From: Cupriavidus alkaliphilus | GTDB taxonomy: Bacteria > Pseudomonadota > Gammaproteobacteria > Burkholderiales > Burkholderiaceae | Reading direction: 5' to 3' | DNA length: 64,000 nt | Assembly: GCF_900094595.1 (NCBI RefSeq) | Contig: NZ_FMAD01000004.1 | Coordinates: 1-64,000, forward strand | Shown here: positions 1 through 8,902 of the stretch, piece after piece | Layout of the letters: every line of letters begins with the position of its first letter | How positions within the stretch are numbered: the first letter of the stretch is position 1 | Translations under genes and position numbers: made by a program | Notes under the pieces: generated by a model | What the model was told of the DNA's origin: nothing | Seen by the model: the letters and a program-made list of their open reading frames with translations, nothing else | The model's database searches: none

Positions 1-315
1 AAGATCTACAACATCGGCAACCCGGGCAATATCCACTCGGTGCGCGAGCTCGCCGAGATGATGCTGAAGATGGCCGCCGACTACCCGGAATACGCGCAGG
101 AAGCGCGCCACACCCGGATCGTCGAAACCTCGTCGGGCGACTTCTACGGCAAGGGCTACCAGGACGTGCAGCACCGCGTGCCGAAGATCGACAACACCAT
201 CGAGGAACTGGGCTGGCGCCCCGAGATCGGCATGGAAGCGGCGCTGCGACGCATCTTCGAGGCGTACCGGGGCAAGGTGGTCGAGGCCCGCACGCTGGTC
301 GATTCCGGCAACTGA
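1..315 (+). CDS. arnA: C-terminal part of ArnA-type UDP-glucuronate decarboxylase domain (partial)
   Basis: The frame is open from base 1 and stops at 313-315, so only the last 104 residues are present. They match the end of the NAD-dependent decarboxylase domain of ArnA (IYNIGNPGNIHSVRELAEMM, then GDFYGKGYQDVQHR and a closing helix). In the known family this domain makes UDP-4-keto-pentose for 4-amino-arabinose modification of lipid A in the cytoplasm. arnD follows after 12 bases, which supports the assignment. Whether the N-terminal formyltransferase domain is fused upstream, as in E. coli ArnA, cannot be seen. Confidence 0.85.
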   Translation, partial: KIYNIGNPGNIHSVRELAEMMLKMAADYPEYAQEARHTRIVETSSGDFYGKGYQDVQHRVPKIDNTIEELGWRPEIGMEAALRRIFEAYRGKVVEARTLVDSGN

Positions 316-327
316 GCGCGCACGCAC

Positions 328-1227
328 ATGGCACGGATCGCACTGAAGGTCGACGTCGACACGCTGCGCGGCACGCGCCAGGGCGTACCCCGGCTGCTGT
401 CGCTGCTGGCGGCCGCGCAGGCGCAGGCCACCTTCCTGTTCAGCCTGGGCCCGGACCATACCGGCTGGGCGCTGCGGCGCGTGTTCCGCCCCGGTTTCCT
501 GCGCAAGGTGTCGCGCACCTCGGTGGTGTCGAACTACGGCCTGCGCACGCTGATGTACGGCGTGCTGCTGCCCGGCCCGGACATCGGCCGCAAGGGCGCC
601 GCCGAGATGCGCGCGGCGCGCGCCGCCGGGCACGAATGCGGCATCCACACCTGGGACCACGTCTACTGGCAGGACAACGTGCGCGAGCGCGATGCCGCCT
701 GGACCCGCGACCAGATGCAGCGCGCCTTCGCACGCTTTCGCGAGATCTTCGGCGAGCCCCCGGCCACGCACGGCGCCGCCGGCTGGCAGATGAACGAGGC
801 CGCGTTCCGGCAGATCGACATCTGGGACATGGCCTACGCCTCGGACGGCCGTGGCAGCGCGCCCTATATCCCCACCATCGGCGGCGTGCCCTGCCGCCAC
901 GTGCAGATGCCGACCACGCTGCCGACACTGGACGAGCTGATCGGCACCGACGGCCTGACCGAGGACAACGTCCACACGGCCCTGCTGAAGCTGACCAACG
1001 GCTCGCGCGACCATGTGTTCACGCTGCATGCCGAGCTGGAAGGCGGCAAGCTGGCGCCCGTGTTCGAACGGCTGCTGGCGGGCTGGCGTGCGCAGGGGCA
1101 CGAGCTGGTGTCGATGGGCATGTGGTATCGCGGGCTGGATTGCGCGGCGCTGCCGCGCCTGCCGGTGACGTGGGGGGAGATTCCGGGGCGGAGCGGGGAG
1201 TTGATTGTGCAGCCAGCAGCAGGCTGA
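328..1227 (+). CDS. arnD: 4-deoxy-4-formamido-L-arabinose-phosphoundecaprenol deformylase ArnD
   Basis: This 299-residue NodB-type polysaccharide deacetylase removes the formyl group from undecaprenyl-phosphate formamido-arabinose, a late step in adding aminoarabinose to lipid A and hence in cationic peptide and polymyxin resistance. The N-terminus (KVDVDTLRGTRQGVPRLL) and ECGIHTWDHVYWQ carry the metal-binding Asp and His residues typical of ArnD, and length equals the family norm (about 296). It follows the arnA fragment by 12 bases, so the two are probably co-transcribed. No arnT lies downstream; the next gene is convergent. Confidence 0.92.
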   Translation: MARIALKVDVDTLRGTRQGVPRLLSLLAAAQAQATFLFSLGPDHTGWALRRVFRPGFLRKVSRTSVVSNYGLRTLMYGVLLPGPDIGRKGAAEMRAARAAGHECGIHTWDHVYWQDNVRERDAAWTRDQMQRAFARFREIFGEPPATHGAAGWQMNEAAFRQIDIWDMAYASDGRGSAPYIPTIGGVPCRHVQMPTTLPTLDELIGTDGLTEDNVHTALLKLTNGSRDHVFTLHAELEGGKLAPVFERLLAGWRAQGHELVSMGMWYRGLDCAALPRLPVTWGEIPGRSGELIVQPAAG

Positions 1228-1253
1228 CAAGCCGTTCCACCGGCCGACTGTGT

Positions 1254-1284
1254 GCTCCCTCTCCCGCATGCGGGAGAAGGGAGC
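1254..1284. repeat. Imperfect palindromic repeat between arnD and the metal ATPase gene
   Basis: GCTCCCTCTCCCGC faces GCGGGAGAAGGGAGC across AT, so the arms pair except for one unpaired base. It lies between convergent genes and could act as a bidirectional terminator-like hairpin, though without a T tract. A shorter element with the same CTCCCGC/GCGGGAG core lies at 27560-27575, which suggests a dispersed intergenic repeat family. Confidence 0.6.
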
Positions 1285-1299
1285 AAACCATCGTAGTGG

Positions 1300-3651
1300 T
1301 CAGCCTTGGCGCCGCGCCCCCACCCGCAGCCCATTGAACACCACCAGCAAGCTCGCCCCCATATCGGCGAACACCGCCATCCACATCGTCCCCATCCCCA
1401 GCACCGTCAACACCAGGAACACGGCCTTGATGCCCAGCGCCAGCGCGATGTTCTGCCTGAGGATGCTGGCGGTGCGGCGCGACAGCCGGACGAAGGCCGG
1501 GATCTTGCGCAGGTCGTCGTCCATCAGCGCCACGTCGGCGGTTTCGATCGCGGTATCGGTGCCGGCGGCGCCCATGGCGAAGCCCACGTCGGCACGCGCC
1601 AGCGCCGGGGCGTCGTTGATGCCGTCGCCGACCATGCCGATGCGGCCGCCGCGGGCATGCGCGGCGTCGGCCAGCGCGGCGATGGCATCGGCCTTGTCCT
1701 GCGGCAGCTGATTGCCGCGCGCTTCGTCGATACCGACCTGCGCCGCGATCGCCTGTGCCGTGTGCGGGTTATCGCCGGACAGCATCAGCGTCTTGACGCC
1801 CAGCGCGTGCAGCTCGGCAATCGCCTGGCGGCTGGTGTCGCGCACGGTGTCGGCCACCGCGAACAGCGCCAGCGCCGTGGCCGCACCGCGGCCGTCTACG
1901 CGCGCCAGCAGCACCACGGTCTTGCCCTCGCGCTCCAGCGCTTCCAGCCGCGCTTCCAGCGCCGGCGAGCACGCGCCCATCTCATGCACCAGCCGGTGGT
2001 TGCCGAGCCGGTATTCCACGCCCTGCACCGTGCCGCGCGTGCCGCGCCCGGCCAGCGCCTCGAACGCCTCCACCGGCAGCGTGGCGATGCCGTCGGCCTG
2101 CGCCGCCGTGGCCACCGCGCGCGAGACCGGATGGTCGGAGCGCGCCGCCAGGCTGGCGGCAATGGCGCGCGCATGCGGGACCTCGTCGGCCAGCAGCGCA
2201 TGGTCGGTCTGCGCGGGCTTGCCGTGCGTGATGGTGCCGGTCTTGTCCAGCGCCACCCAGGCCAGCTCGCGGCCCTGCTCCAGGTAGACCCCGCCCTTGA
2301 CCAGGATGCCGCGCCGCGCGGCCGCGGCCAGCCCGCTGACGATCGTGACCGGGGTGGAGATCACCAGCGCGCACGGGCAGGCGATCACCAGCAGCACCAG
2401 CGCCTTGTAGATCCAGTCCACCCAGCCGCCGCCGGCCAGCAGCGGCGGCACGACCGCCACCGCCAGCGCGATCGCGAACACCGTGGGCGTGTAGATGCGC
2501 GCGAACTGGTCGACAAAGCGCTGCGTGGGTGCGCGGCTGCCCTGCGCGGCCTCAACGGCGTGGATGATGCGCGCCAGCGTCGAGTCGCTGGCGGGCGCGG
2601 TCACGGTGTACTCGAGTTCGCCGGACTGGTTGATCGAGCCCGCGTAGAGGGCATCGCCCTCGGCCTTGTCGACCGGCACGCTTTCGCCGGTGATGGGCGC
2701 CTGGTCCAGCGCCGACTGGCCACGCACGACCTTGCCGTCGAGCGCCACGCGCTCGCCCGGGCGCAGGCGCACCAGCGTGCCGACGGCCACGCCGGCAGCC
2801 GGCACGGTGTCCCAGCCGCCATCGGCGCGGCGCACCGTGGCCAGCTCCGGCGCCATCGCCATCAGGCCGCGGATGGCATTGCGGGCGCGGTCCAGCGACG
2901 CCGCCTCGATGCGCTCGGCCAGCGCGAACAGCACCATGACCATCGCCGCTTCGGGCCACTGGCGCAGCAGCAGCGCGCCGGTCACGGCGATGCTCATGAG
3001 CGCGTTGATGTTCAGGTTGCCGTTGCGCAGCGCGATCCAGCCCTTGCGGTAGGTGGTAAGCCCGCCCAGCGCCACCGCGGCCAGCGCCAGCACCGCCGGC
3101 AGCCACGGCAGCCCCAGGCCCAGCCATTCCGCCGCCTCGGCCCCCAGCGCTGCGGCACCGGCCAGCGCCAGCGGCCACCAGGGCTTGCGCGCGGCGGTTT
3201 CGGGCAGCACTTGCTGCGCGGCTTCGGCGCTGAGCGGCACCGGCCGCATGCCCAGGCTTTCGATCGCGCGGGCCACCGGCTCCGCCGACGGCAGCGTGTG
3301 GTGCACCGTCAGCACGCGCTGGATCAGGTTGAATTCCAGCGCGGCGATGCCGGCCATGCCGCCCAGCTTGTTGCGGATCAGCGTTTCCTCGGTGGGGCAG
3401 TCCATGGCGTCGATGCGCCAGGCAACGGTGGTGGCGCCGGACGGGACCTCCACCGGTGCCGGCGGCGTCAGCGCGACGGTGGAAGCGCACCCGCCGCCGC
3501 AACATGCGGCAGGCGCCGGCGCTGGTTCAGGAGCGTGGGCGTGGGCGTGACCGTGGTGATCGTGATCATGCGCATGGCAGGCGCCATGCGACCCATCGTG
3601 CTGGACGGCGTGATCGTGTGGAAGTGTGTCTTCAGGTGACGTGCGAGCCAT
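1300..3651 (-). CDS. cadA: Heavy-metal translocating P1B-type ATPase (Zn/Cd/Pb efflux; CadA/ZntA/PbrA family)
   Basis: This 783-residue inner-membrane pump exports divalent soft metals at the cost of ATP. The N-terminus is His-rich (HDHDHHGHAHAHA) with a CCGGGC cluster, then a ferredoxin-like metal-binding domain with MDCPTEE. The CPC metal site is near residue 425 (CPCALVISTPVTI), the phosphorylated DKTGTIT near 470 and the hinge GDGINDAPALA nearer the end. The last helices carry the Lys and Asp (KAVFLVL, FADMGAS) that mark the PIB-2 Zn/Cd/Pb subgroup. A MerR-type promoter lies just upstream but no MerR gene adjoins. Which of Zn, Cd or Pb it prefers cannot be read from sequence. Confidence 0.93.
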   Translation of the reverse strand: MARTSPEDTLPHDHAVQHDGSHGACHAHDHDHHGHAHAHAPEPAPAPAACCGGGCASTVALTPPAPVEVPSGATTVAWRIDAMDCPTEETLIRNKLGGMAGIAALEFNLIQRVLTVHHTLPSAEPVARAIESLGMRPVPLSAEAAQQVLPETAARKPWWPLALAGAAALGAEAAEWLGLGLPWLPAVLALAAVALGGLTTYRKGWIALRNGNLNINALMSIAVTGALLLRQWPEAAMVMVLFALAERIEAASLDRARNAIRGLMAMAPELATVRRADGGWDTVPAAGVAVGTLVRLRPGERVALDGKVVRGQSALDQAPITGESVPVDKAEGDALYAGSINQSGELEYTVTAPASDSTLARIIHAVEAAQGSRAPTQRFVDQFARIYTPTVFAIALAVAVVPPLLAGGGWVDWIYKALVLLVIACPCALVISTPVTIVSGLAAAARRGILVKGGVYLEQGRELAWVALDKTGTITHGKPAQTDHALLADEVPHARAIAASLAARSDHPVSRAVATAAQADGIATLPVEAFEALAGRGTRGTVQGVEYRLGNHRLVHEMGACSPALEARLEALEREGKTVVLLARVDGRGAATALALFAVADTVRDTSRQAIAELHALGVKTLMLSGDNPHTAQAIAAQVGIDEARGNQLPQDKADAIAALADAAHARGGRIGMVGDGINDAPALARADVGFAMGAAGTDTAIETADVALMDDDLRKIPAFVRLSRRTASILRQNIALALGIKAVFLVLTVLGMGTMWMAVFADMGASLLVVFNGLRVGARRQG

Positions 3652-3684
3652 GTCTTGTTGTTCGCGCTGGTTTGACCTGATGAC

Positions 3685-3715
3685 ATTGAAGACCCTGTAG
3701 TGGCTACAGAGTCAA
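3685..3715 (-). promoter_or_regulatory. MerR-family (PbrR/CadR/ZntR-like) promoter-operator of the metal ATPase
   Basis: On the minus strand TTGACT (-35) is separated by 19 bases from TTCAAT (-10). The spacer CTGTAGCCACTACAGGGTC holds a dyad (CTGTAG and CTACAG around CCA). Over-long spacers of 19-20 bp with such a dyad are the hallmark of promoters that MerR-family activators untwist when bound to metal, and this one resembles the known pbrA promoter. The -10 lies 33 bases before the ATPase start codon. Confidence 0.88.
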
Positions 3716-3757
3716 GCGGCATGGCCGTGGTGATGCCGGCCATGCCGCGGCGGGCCG

Positions 3758-4168
3758 CTAGTGCTCGCAGTTGACCATCCACGACATGCCGAAGCGGTCC
3801 ACCAGCATGCCGAAGCCTTCGGCCCAGAAGGTCTTCTGGTACGGCACCACCACCTGGCCGCCTTCGCTCAGGCCTTCGAAGATGCGCTGGCCTTCGTCGC
3901 GGCTGACCCCGCCCACCGACAGGCTGAAGCCGCTGAACGCCGGGCGTTCGCCGGGACGGCCGTCGGAGGCCATCACCTGGTTCTCGCCAATCTGCAGATT
4001 GGCGTGCATCACCTTGTCCTTCCAGTCATCGGGCACCGCCATGCCCGGTTCCTGCGGCGCTTCCTTGTAGCGCATCGCAAACGTGACCTGCGCACCCAGC
4101 ACCTTGCCGTAAAAGGCCACCGCCTCGTCGAAGCGGCCGCCGAAATCCAGATACGGTTGCACCTGCAT
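3758..4168 (-). CDS. VOC-superfamily (PhnB-like) glyoxalase-fold protein
   Basis: I chose the start at 4168 because AGGAGAGCAAC precedes that ATG; a longer open frame upstream has no ribosome site. The 136-residue product (MQVQPYLDFGGRFDEAVAFY, later SWMVNCEH) is a PhnB/3-demethylubiquinone-methyltransferase-like member of the VOC superfamily. Such proteins have paired beta-alpha-beta-beta-beta modules and often bind a metal, but the substrate of this subgroup is mostly unknown. It lies between the sensor kinase and the ATPase on the same strand; a role in metal resistance is not implied by its sequence. Confidence 0.8.
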   Translation of the reverse strand: MQVQPYLDFGGRFDEAVAFYGKVLGAQVTFAMRYKEAPQEPGMAVPDDWKDKVMHANLQIGENQVMASDGRPGERPAFSGFSLSVGGVSRDEGQRIFEGLSEGGQVVVPYQKTFWAEGFGMLVDRFGMSWMVNCEH

Positions 4169-4286
4169 GTTGCTCTCCTGGTTGTCCATCGGGTTGCGTG
4201 ACATGGAACTGCCGGGCGCTCCGGAAATGGATGCGGCCGGCACGCGCGCCATTATGCGCGCGCACCGGGCCAGTGCAAGCGCGAGT

Positions 4287-5738
4287 TCAGGATATGGCGG
4301 CGGGGGCGATAGGCACCGGCATCGGCTCGGCCGGGAACTGCAGCGTGAACACGGTCAGGCCGTCGACGCTGCGCACCGTCACGCTGCCGCCGTGCAGCCG
4401 CATGATGGTGTCGACGATGGCCAGCCCCAGCCCCGTCGATGCGGCCGAGTTGCGCCGCGACGGATCGGCGCGGTAGAAGCGGCCGAAGATATGCGGCAGC
4501 GTCTCCGGCGGGATCGCCGGGCCCGGGTTGCTGACCCGGATGCTGGTGCCGGTGCCGGTGCCCGCGGCCGTGGGCGCGCGCGCGACGTCGACCCGCACCG
4601 TGCTGCCCGCCGGCGCATGGCGCAGCGCGTTGTCGAGCAGGTTGGTCACCGCGCGCCGCAACAGCGTCTGGTCGGCCTCCACCGGGGCCGAGCCGGATAC
4701 CGTCAGCACCACCTCGCGGTCCGCCGCCACGGCTTCGAAGTATTCGGCCATCTTGTCGAGCTCTTCGCGCGCGTCCAGCGTGCGCACGTCCAGCGCCACC
4801 TGCGCATGGTCGGCACGCGCCAGGAACAGCATGTTCTCGATCATGCGGGCCAGGCGCTCGTATTCTTCCAGGTTGGACTCGAGCAGCGCCTCGTACTCGG
4901 CGGTCTTGCGGCTCTGCGCCAGCGTGACCTGGGTCTGGCCGATCAGGTTGCTGATGGGTGTGCGGAAGTCATGGGCGAGGTCGGCCGAGAACTCGGACAG
5001 CCGTGAAAAGCTGTCCTGCAGCCGCGCCAGCATGTCGTTGAGCGCGGCCGCCAGTTCGCGCAGCTCCGCCGGCGCGCTGCCCACGTCGAGCCGCGTGGCC
5101 AGGCGGCTGGTGGTGACCGCGGCGGCGTCGGCGGCCATGCGCCGCAGCGGCCGCAGCGCGCGCCGCGCCAGCGCAAAGCCCAGCCCGGCGGCGACCGCGG
5201 CGCCGCACAGCGTGGCCCACAGCAGCTGGTGGCGATACTCGCGGATCAGCGCCACGCGATAGCCGGCATCGCGCAGCACCACGATTTCGACGGCCTTGTC
5301 CGAGTCGCCCAGCTGGCCGAGCGCGGCAATGCCGCGCGAGGGCACGCCGTTCTTTGGCCGCCAGGTCTGCAGCATGCCCTTCTCGGGTTGCGTGGTGGCG
5401 GGCAGCACGCGCAGCGGCGGCACGATCTCGTTGCGCGGGTTCAGCGTCACCAGCGGCTCGCCCTGGCGCGTGCGCACCACCAGGATCAGGCCCTCGTGGC
5501 CCATCGCGATATCGGCAAAGCGGTGGGTATCGGCACGGATCTCGGCCTCGCTGCGCACCTCGCGCAGCAGGTGGCGCACCAGCAGCACCTCGCCCACCAG
5601 CTCGCTCTCGTCGCGTCCTTCAAGCTGGGCCGACAGCGCGCTCGACAGGTACGCCGCCACGCTGGCGAGGATCGCCGCGGTGGCCAGCCCGTAGGCCAGC
5701 GCCAGCCGCGTGGTAAGCGAAGACGGCAGCCGCATCAT
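4287..5738 (-). CDS. Heavy-metal-type sensor histidine kinase (CzcS/CusS/IrlS family)
   Basis: This 483-residue inner-membrane kinase has an N-terminal transmembrane helix (about residues 10-32), a periplasmic loop, a second helix (about 172-195), a HAMP region, then a HisKA domain with phospho-acceptor His256 in [14 protein letters not shown]. An ATPase domain follows with an N box ([11 protein letters not shown]) and G boxes (TGLGLAIV). The H box reads HDFRTP rather than the usual HELRTP, a normal variation in metal sensors. It overlaps the response regulator by four bases, so they form an operon. Signal is inferred to be periplasmic metal, by family and by the neighbouring efflux ATPase. 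Confidence 0.9.
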   Translation of the reverse strand: MMRLPSSLTTRLALAYGLATAAILASVAAYLSSALSAQLEGRDESELVGEVLLVRHLLREVRSEAEIRADTHRFADIAMGHEGLILVVRTRQGEPLVTLNPRNEIVPPLRVLPATTQPEKGMLQTWRPKNGVPSRGIAALGQLGDSDKAVEIVVLRDAGYRVALIREYRHQLLWATLCGAAVAAGLGFALARRALRPLRRMAADAAAVTTSRLATRLDVGSAPAELRELAAALNDMLARLQDSFSRLSEFSADLAHDFRTPISNLIGQTQVTLAQSRKTAEYEALLESNLEEYERLARMIENMLFLARADHAQVALDVRTLDAREELDKMAEYFEAVAADREVVLTVSGSAPVEADQTLLRRAVTNLLDNALRHAPAGSTVRVDVARAPTAAGTGTGTSIRVSNPGPAIPPETLPHIFGRFYRADPSRRNSAASTGLGLAIVDTIMRLHGGSVTVRSVDGLTVFTLQFPAEPMPVPIAPAAIS

Positions 5739-6424
5739 GCGTCCTGCACCCGCTCATCGCCGTCGTCCAGCACATAGCCCATGCCGCGGCGCGTATGGAT
5801 CAGCTTGCGCGGGAACGGGTCGTCGACCTTGGCGCGCAGGCGCCGGATCGACACGTCGACCACATTGGTGTTGCTGTCGAAATTGACATCCCACACCTGC
5901 GAGGCGATCAGCGAACGCGACAGCACCTCGCCGCGCCGGCGCGCCAGCAGGTACAGCAACGCGAACTCCTTCGAGGTCAGGTCGATCTTCTGGCCGGCGC
6001 GCACCACGCGGCGGCGGATGGCGTCGATCTGCAGGTCGGCCACTTCGATGAATTCGCTCTCGCGCAGCGGGCCGCGGCGCAGGATGGTGCGGATGCGCAG
6101 CACCAGTTCCGCAAAGGCAAAGGGCTTGACCATGTAGTCGTCAGCGCCGAGCTCGAGGCCCTTGAGGCGGTCCGACAGCTCGTCGCGCGCGGTCAGGAAC
6201 AGCACCGGCGTGTCGCGCTCGCGGCGCAGTTCGCGCAGCACCTCCCAGCCGTCCAGGCCGGGCAGCATCACGTCCAGCACGATCAGGTCATAGGGATGCT
6301 CGCGCGCGTGGGCCAGGCCATCCGCGCCGTCGCGGGCCAGGTCCACCACGAAGCCGGATTCGGTCAGCCCCTTGTGCAGGTAGTCGCCTGCCTTGGGTTC
6401 GTCCTCGACAATCAGGATACGCAT
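5735..6424 (-). CDS. OmpR-family response regulator (CzcR/CopR/IrlR-like)
   Basis: The 229-residue protein has a receiver domain with the acidic pocket (VEDE), phospho-acceptor Asp51 in [11 protein letters not shown] and Lys in DDYMVKPF, followed by a winged-helix DNA-binding domain ([20 protein letters not shown], then [16 protein letters not shown]). Members of this subgroup activate metal efflux operons when phosphorylated by their partner kinase. It is the first gene of the two-component operon and is divergent from a small secreted protein gene at 6642, which is a plausible target. Confidence 0.92.
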   Translation of the reverse strand: MRILIVEDEPKAGDYLHKGLTESGFVVDLARDGADGLAHAREHPYDLIVLDVMLPGLDGWEVLRELRRERDTPVLFLTARDELSDRLKGLELGADDYMVKPFAFAELVLRIRTILRRGPLRESEFIEVADLQIDAIRRRVVRAGQKIDLTSKEFALLYLLARRRGEVLSRSLIASQVWDVNFDSNTNVVDVSIRRLRAKVDDPFPRKLIHTRRGMGYVLDDGDERVQDA

Positions 6425-6641
6425 GATTCAGTCACTTTCGGGCGGCCCAGTGCCGCCATGGCGTAACGCTAGCCGAGGATGGCGGCAAATGGGTAAAGAT
6501 TGCACAAATGTCATCGCCATGCCAACGCATTGCCACGGCATGGCCGCGCAAATCCCCGGCAATCCCCGGTAGAATGCGCGCTCACCTCCCGCGCGCGACT
6601 GGCCCGCGCGCATCGTCTCCCATTCTGCCGGTTTCCCTGCG

Positions 6642-7076
6642 ATGAAACGCCTGCCTGATTCCTTGTTGCTGTCTCTTGCCCTGCTTGCGCTGCCCGCAGC
6701 GGGCGGCGCGGCGGCGGACAGCCGGATGTCCGGCGCGGTGCAGGCGGCTGGCCTGTCGCTGCCGGACCGGCACGTCGCGGCCAAGCTGGCAGCGGAAGCG
6801 TCGCTGGATGGCGCTGCCGACGCAGGCTGCGGCGGCAGCGCGGTGCGCGTGATGGCCGAACCCGCCGGCGCCGGCGCGCCGTTGCAGCTGGGCGAGCCGG
6901 ATGTCCCGCAGGACACTGCCGCGGACAGCGCCCCGCAGTCTGCCGACGTGCTGCGCGAGCTGCCGCCCGAGGTCTTCGTGCACCGCTCTCATGTGGCGCC
7001 CATGGCCACGCCGGCGGCATTCACCGGCATCCTGCCGATGCTGCCGGTGCTGCGGCTGCTGCCCCCGCACTGCTGA
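6642..7076 (+). CDS. Small secreted protein of unknown function, divergent from the metal response regulator
   Basis: I do not recognise a family. The 144-residue product begins with a signal peptide (MKRLPDSLLLSLALLALPAAGGAAA), so the mature protein should be periplasmic or outer-membrane associated. The rest is Ala/Pro/Asp-rich with few secondary-structure cues and ends in a hydrophobic stretch (GILPMLPVLRLLP) followed by HC. The 217-base gap to the regulator gene could hold divergent promoters. A copper/zinc-related periplasmic role is a guess from position only. Confidence 0.6.
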   Translation: MKRLPDSLLLSLALLALPAAGGAAADSRMSGAVQAAGLSLPDRHVAAKLAAEASLDGAADAGCGGSAVRVMAEPAGAGAPLQLGEPDVPQDTAADSAPQSADVLRELPPEVFVHRSHVAPMATPAAFTGILPMLPVLRLLPPHC

Positions 7077-7118
7077 GCGCGACGCTTCGCAGGGATTTAA
7101 AGGGGATTTAACCGCGCC

Positions 7119-7424
7119 TTAATCGACGCGGAAGAATTCGATCGACTGCCCGGCGTTGACCGCCCGCTGCAACCAGTCCGGATATTCGCCCTGCCCGTCC
7201 CAGCTCTGGCCCAAGGCATTGCGGTACAGCGGGCGCGCGCCCGCGGGTTTCGGCGCCGCGGCGGTGGCCGCCGGCGGCGCGGTTTCTTCGGCGCCCGCCG
7301 ATGCCGTCGCGACGTTGTCGAAGCACCCGGCCTCGACGAGGTCGTCGAGGGTCAGGGCATGACGGTCCATTTGCTCGCGGATCCACGCCACCGCAGCGAG
7401 TTTGGCTGAATCAGACTCGGACAT
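7119..7424 (-). CDS. H-NS-family nucleoid-associated DNA-binding protein
   Basis: I placed the start at 7424 (MSESDSAKLAAVAW); a longer frame upstream begins with non-conserved residues. The 101-residue product ends in the H-NS DNA-binding module (YRNALGQSWDGQGEYPDWLQ), linked by an Ala/Pro-rich stretch to a short helical N-terminus. In beta-proteobacteria such short H-NS paralogues bind AT-rich DNA and often silence accessory genes. The N-terminal oligomerisation region is shorter than in classical H-NS, so it might act with other H-NS proteins. Confidence 0.75.
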   Translation of the reverse strand: MSESDSAKLAAVAWIREQMDRHALTLDDLVEAGCFDNVATASAGAEETAPPAATAAAPKPAGARPLYRNALGQSWDGQGEYPDWLQRAVNAGQSIEFFRVD

Positions 7425-7675
7425 GACTCTTGTGAGAGGCCCGCTGCATTTCCGCGGGCAATGAAAAACCGGCGATGGAACCACAGGCCGGTCGGACAGC
7501 CATGATTCTACAGCCTTTGCCCGGCGACAGCTTCTCCGGCGTGCTTGCGGTGCCGACTAATGCCCGCGGGATGACGGCATTGTCATGTGGCGGTCATGCT
7601 CGTGTGGGTGGCCGACACCTAGACTAGCCACACCGCCGCCCAATCCGGGCCGGCAACCTTACGGAGAAGCGATCC

Positions 7676-7951
7676 ATGCATGCACTCAGGCAAGTCTTTG
7701 TCGCCACCGCCCTTATTGCCGGCGTTGCCGGCGCCGCGCAAGCCGCGCCCCGCAGCGTCGATCCGTTCAGCGATGGCGCGCACGGCATCACCAGCACGCG
7801 CAGCCCGTTCAGCGACGGTGCCAACGCCGCCACCGGCACCCGCAGCAGCTTTGCCGACGGCGCGCACACCGCCACCGGTGCGCGCAACCCGTTCGCCGAC
7901 GGTGCCCACAACCCCAACGGCCCGCGCGACAGCTTCAGCGACGGCGCCTGA
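7676..7951 (+). CDS. Secreted protein built from four and a half 14-residue tandem repeats
   Basis: The 91-residue product has a signal peptide (MHALRQVFVATALIAG to AAQAA). The mature part is a run of 14-residue units with consensus (S/N)PF(S/A)DGAHxATGxR, for example SPFSDGANAATGTR and SSFADGAHTATGAR, ending in a half unit DSFSDGA. GGAG lies eight bases before the ATG. No enzyme motif is visible. The Phe-Asp-Gly-Ala-His pattern could bind metal or form a surface repeat, but nothing in the sequence decides this. It stands alone, with the convergent BKACE gene 63 bases downstream. Confidence 0.8.
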   Translation: MHALRQVFVATALIAGVAGAAQAAPRSVDPFSDGAHGITSTRSPFSDGANAATGTRSSFADGAHTATGARNPFADGAHNPNGPRDSFSDGA

Positions 7952-8014
7952 TGGCCGCCGATGGCCACTGAGGGCTCCTGACGGTCCCTTGAAGCGCCGC
8001 GCGGCGCGCCCGCT

Positions 8015-8902
8015 TCAGCGCACCTCGCCGTAGATGCGGCGCGCATCGGCCGCGTCCGCAATCGGCCGGCCCAGCGTCAGCCCGCCCTGCACCGCCTGCG
8101 CCACCAGCGCGTGGTTGCCGGGCGCACGGCTGCCGTCGCGCAACAGCAGGTTGTTCTCGAAGCCCACCCGCACATGGCCGCCGAACGCGGCGGCCGCGGT
8201 CACGCAGGCATTCTCCTCGCGACCGAACGCGCAGATCGCCCACGGCAGCGCATCGCCGCCCTCGGCCGCGGCCTGCAGGAACGGCAGCAGGTCGTGCGGC
8301 GACGACACCTGTCCCGCCGCATAGCGTCCCAGCACATACAGCACCGACCACGCGCCCGGCGGCACCATGCCGCGCGCGCGCAGTTGCTGCCAGCGGCGCA
8401 CGTCGGCCGCGTCATACAGGATCACCTGCGTCATCACGCGCTCGCGCGCCAGCCACGCGAAGAACGCCGCCAGCTCGCTGTCCGCAATCTCCGGCACCGC
8501 CACTTCGCGCAGGCCGACCGAAACCGCCTCGGGGCGCAGCGCGCGCACCATCGCCATCTGCTCGGCGGCCTGGTACACGCCGGCGGCCTCGCTGGTCACC
8601 TGCACCAGCAGCGCGTCGCCGACCGCCTGCCTGACCGCCGCCAGCGCGTCGCGGTAGGTCTGCACATCGAGCGAATGGCGGCCCTCGGCATCGCGCACGT
8701 GCATATGCATCATGGCGGCGCCGGCATCCAGGCAGGCACGCGCTTCCGCCGCCAGCGCCGCCGCGGTCAGCGGCACCGCGGGATGGTCGCTGGCGCGCTT
8801 GTAGGCGCCGTTGGGCGCCACGGTGACGATCAGCGGCGATTCGGCCAGGGCGGCGCGCTGCGGGGCAGGCTGGGTGGCGGCCTGGGATGGGGTATCGGTC
8901 AT
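8015..8902 (-). CDS. BKACE-family (DUF849) beta-keto acid cleavage enzyme
   Basis: The 295-residue TIM-barrel protein has the zinc-binding HMHVRD motif (AAMMHMHVRDAEGRHS) and the downstream Glu in RVGFENNLLL that characterise BKACE enzymes. These condense a beta-keto acid with acetyl-CoA to give acetoacetate and a CoA thioester. Its start codon overlaps the stop of the 3-hydroxyacyl-CoA dehydrogenase gene by four bases. That pairing recalls carnitine catabolism, where a dehydrogenase makes 3-dehydrocarnitine and a BKACE cleaves it, but the true substrate is unknown. The thioesterase usual in carnitine operons is absent. Confidence 0.85.
   Translation of the reverse strand: MTDTPSQAATQPAPQRAALAESPLIVTVAPNGAYKRASDHPAVPLTAAALAAEARACLDAGAAMMHMHVRDAEGRHSLDVQTYRDALAAVRQAVGDALLVQVTSEAAGVYQAAEQMAMVRALRPEAVSVGLREVAVPEIADSELAAFFAWLARERVMTQVILYDAADVRRWQQLRARGMVPPGAWSVLYVLGRYAAGQVSSPHDLLPFLQAAAEGGDALPWAICAFGREENACVTAAAAFGGHVRVGFENNLLLRDGSRAPGNHALVAQAVQGGLTLGRPIADAADARRIYGEVR

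Noticed and set aside
1306..3639. A 777-codon open frame on the plus strand opposite the metal ATPase gene
   Set aside because: It is an Arg/His/Gln-rich shadow caused by high third-position GC in the ATPase gene; no ribosome site and no recognisable fold.
7676..7951. CRISPR-like array from the regular 42-base periodicity
   Set aside because: The repeats are contiguous, imperfect and in one reading frame with a signal peptide; there are no spacers and no cas genes.
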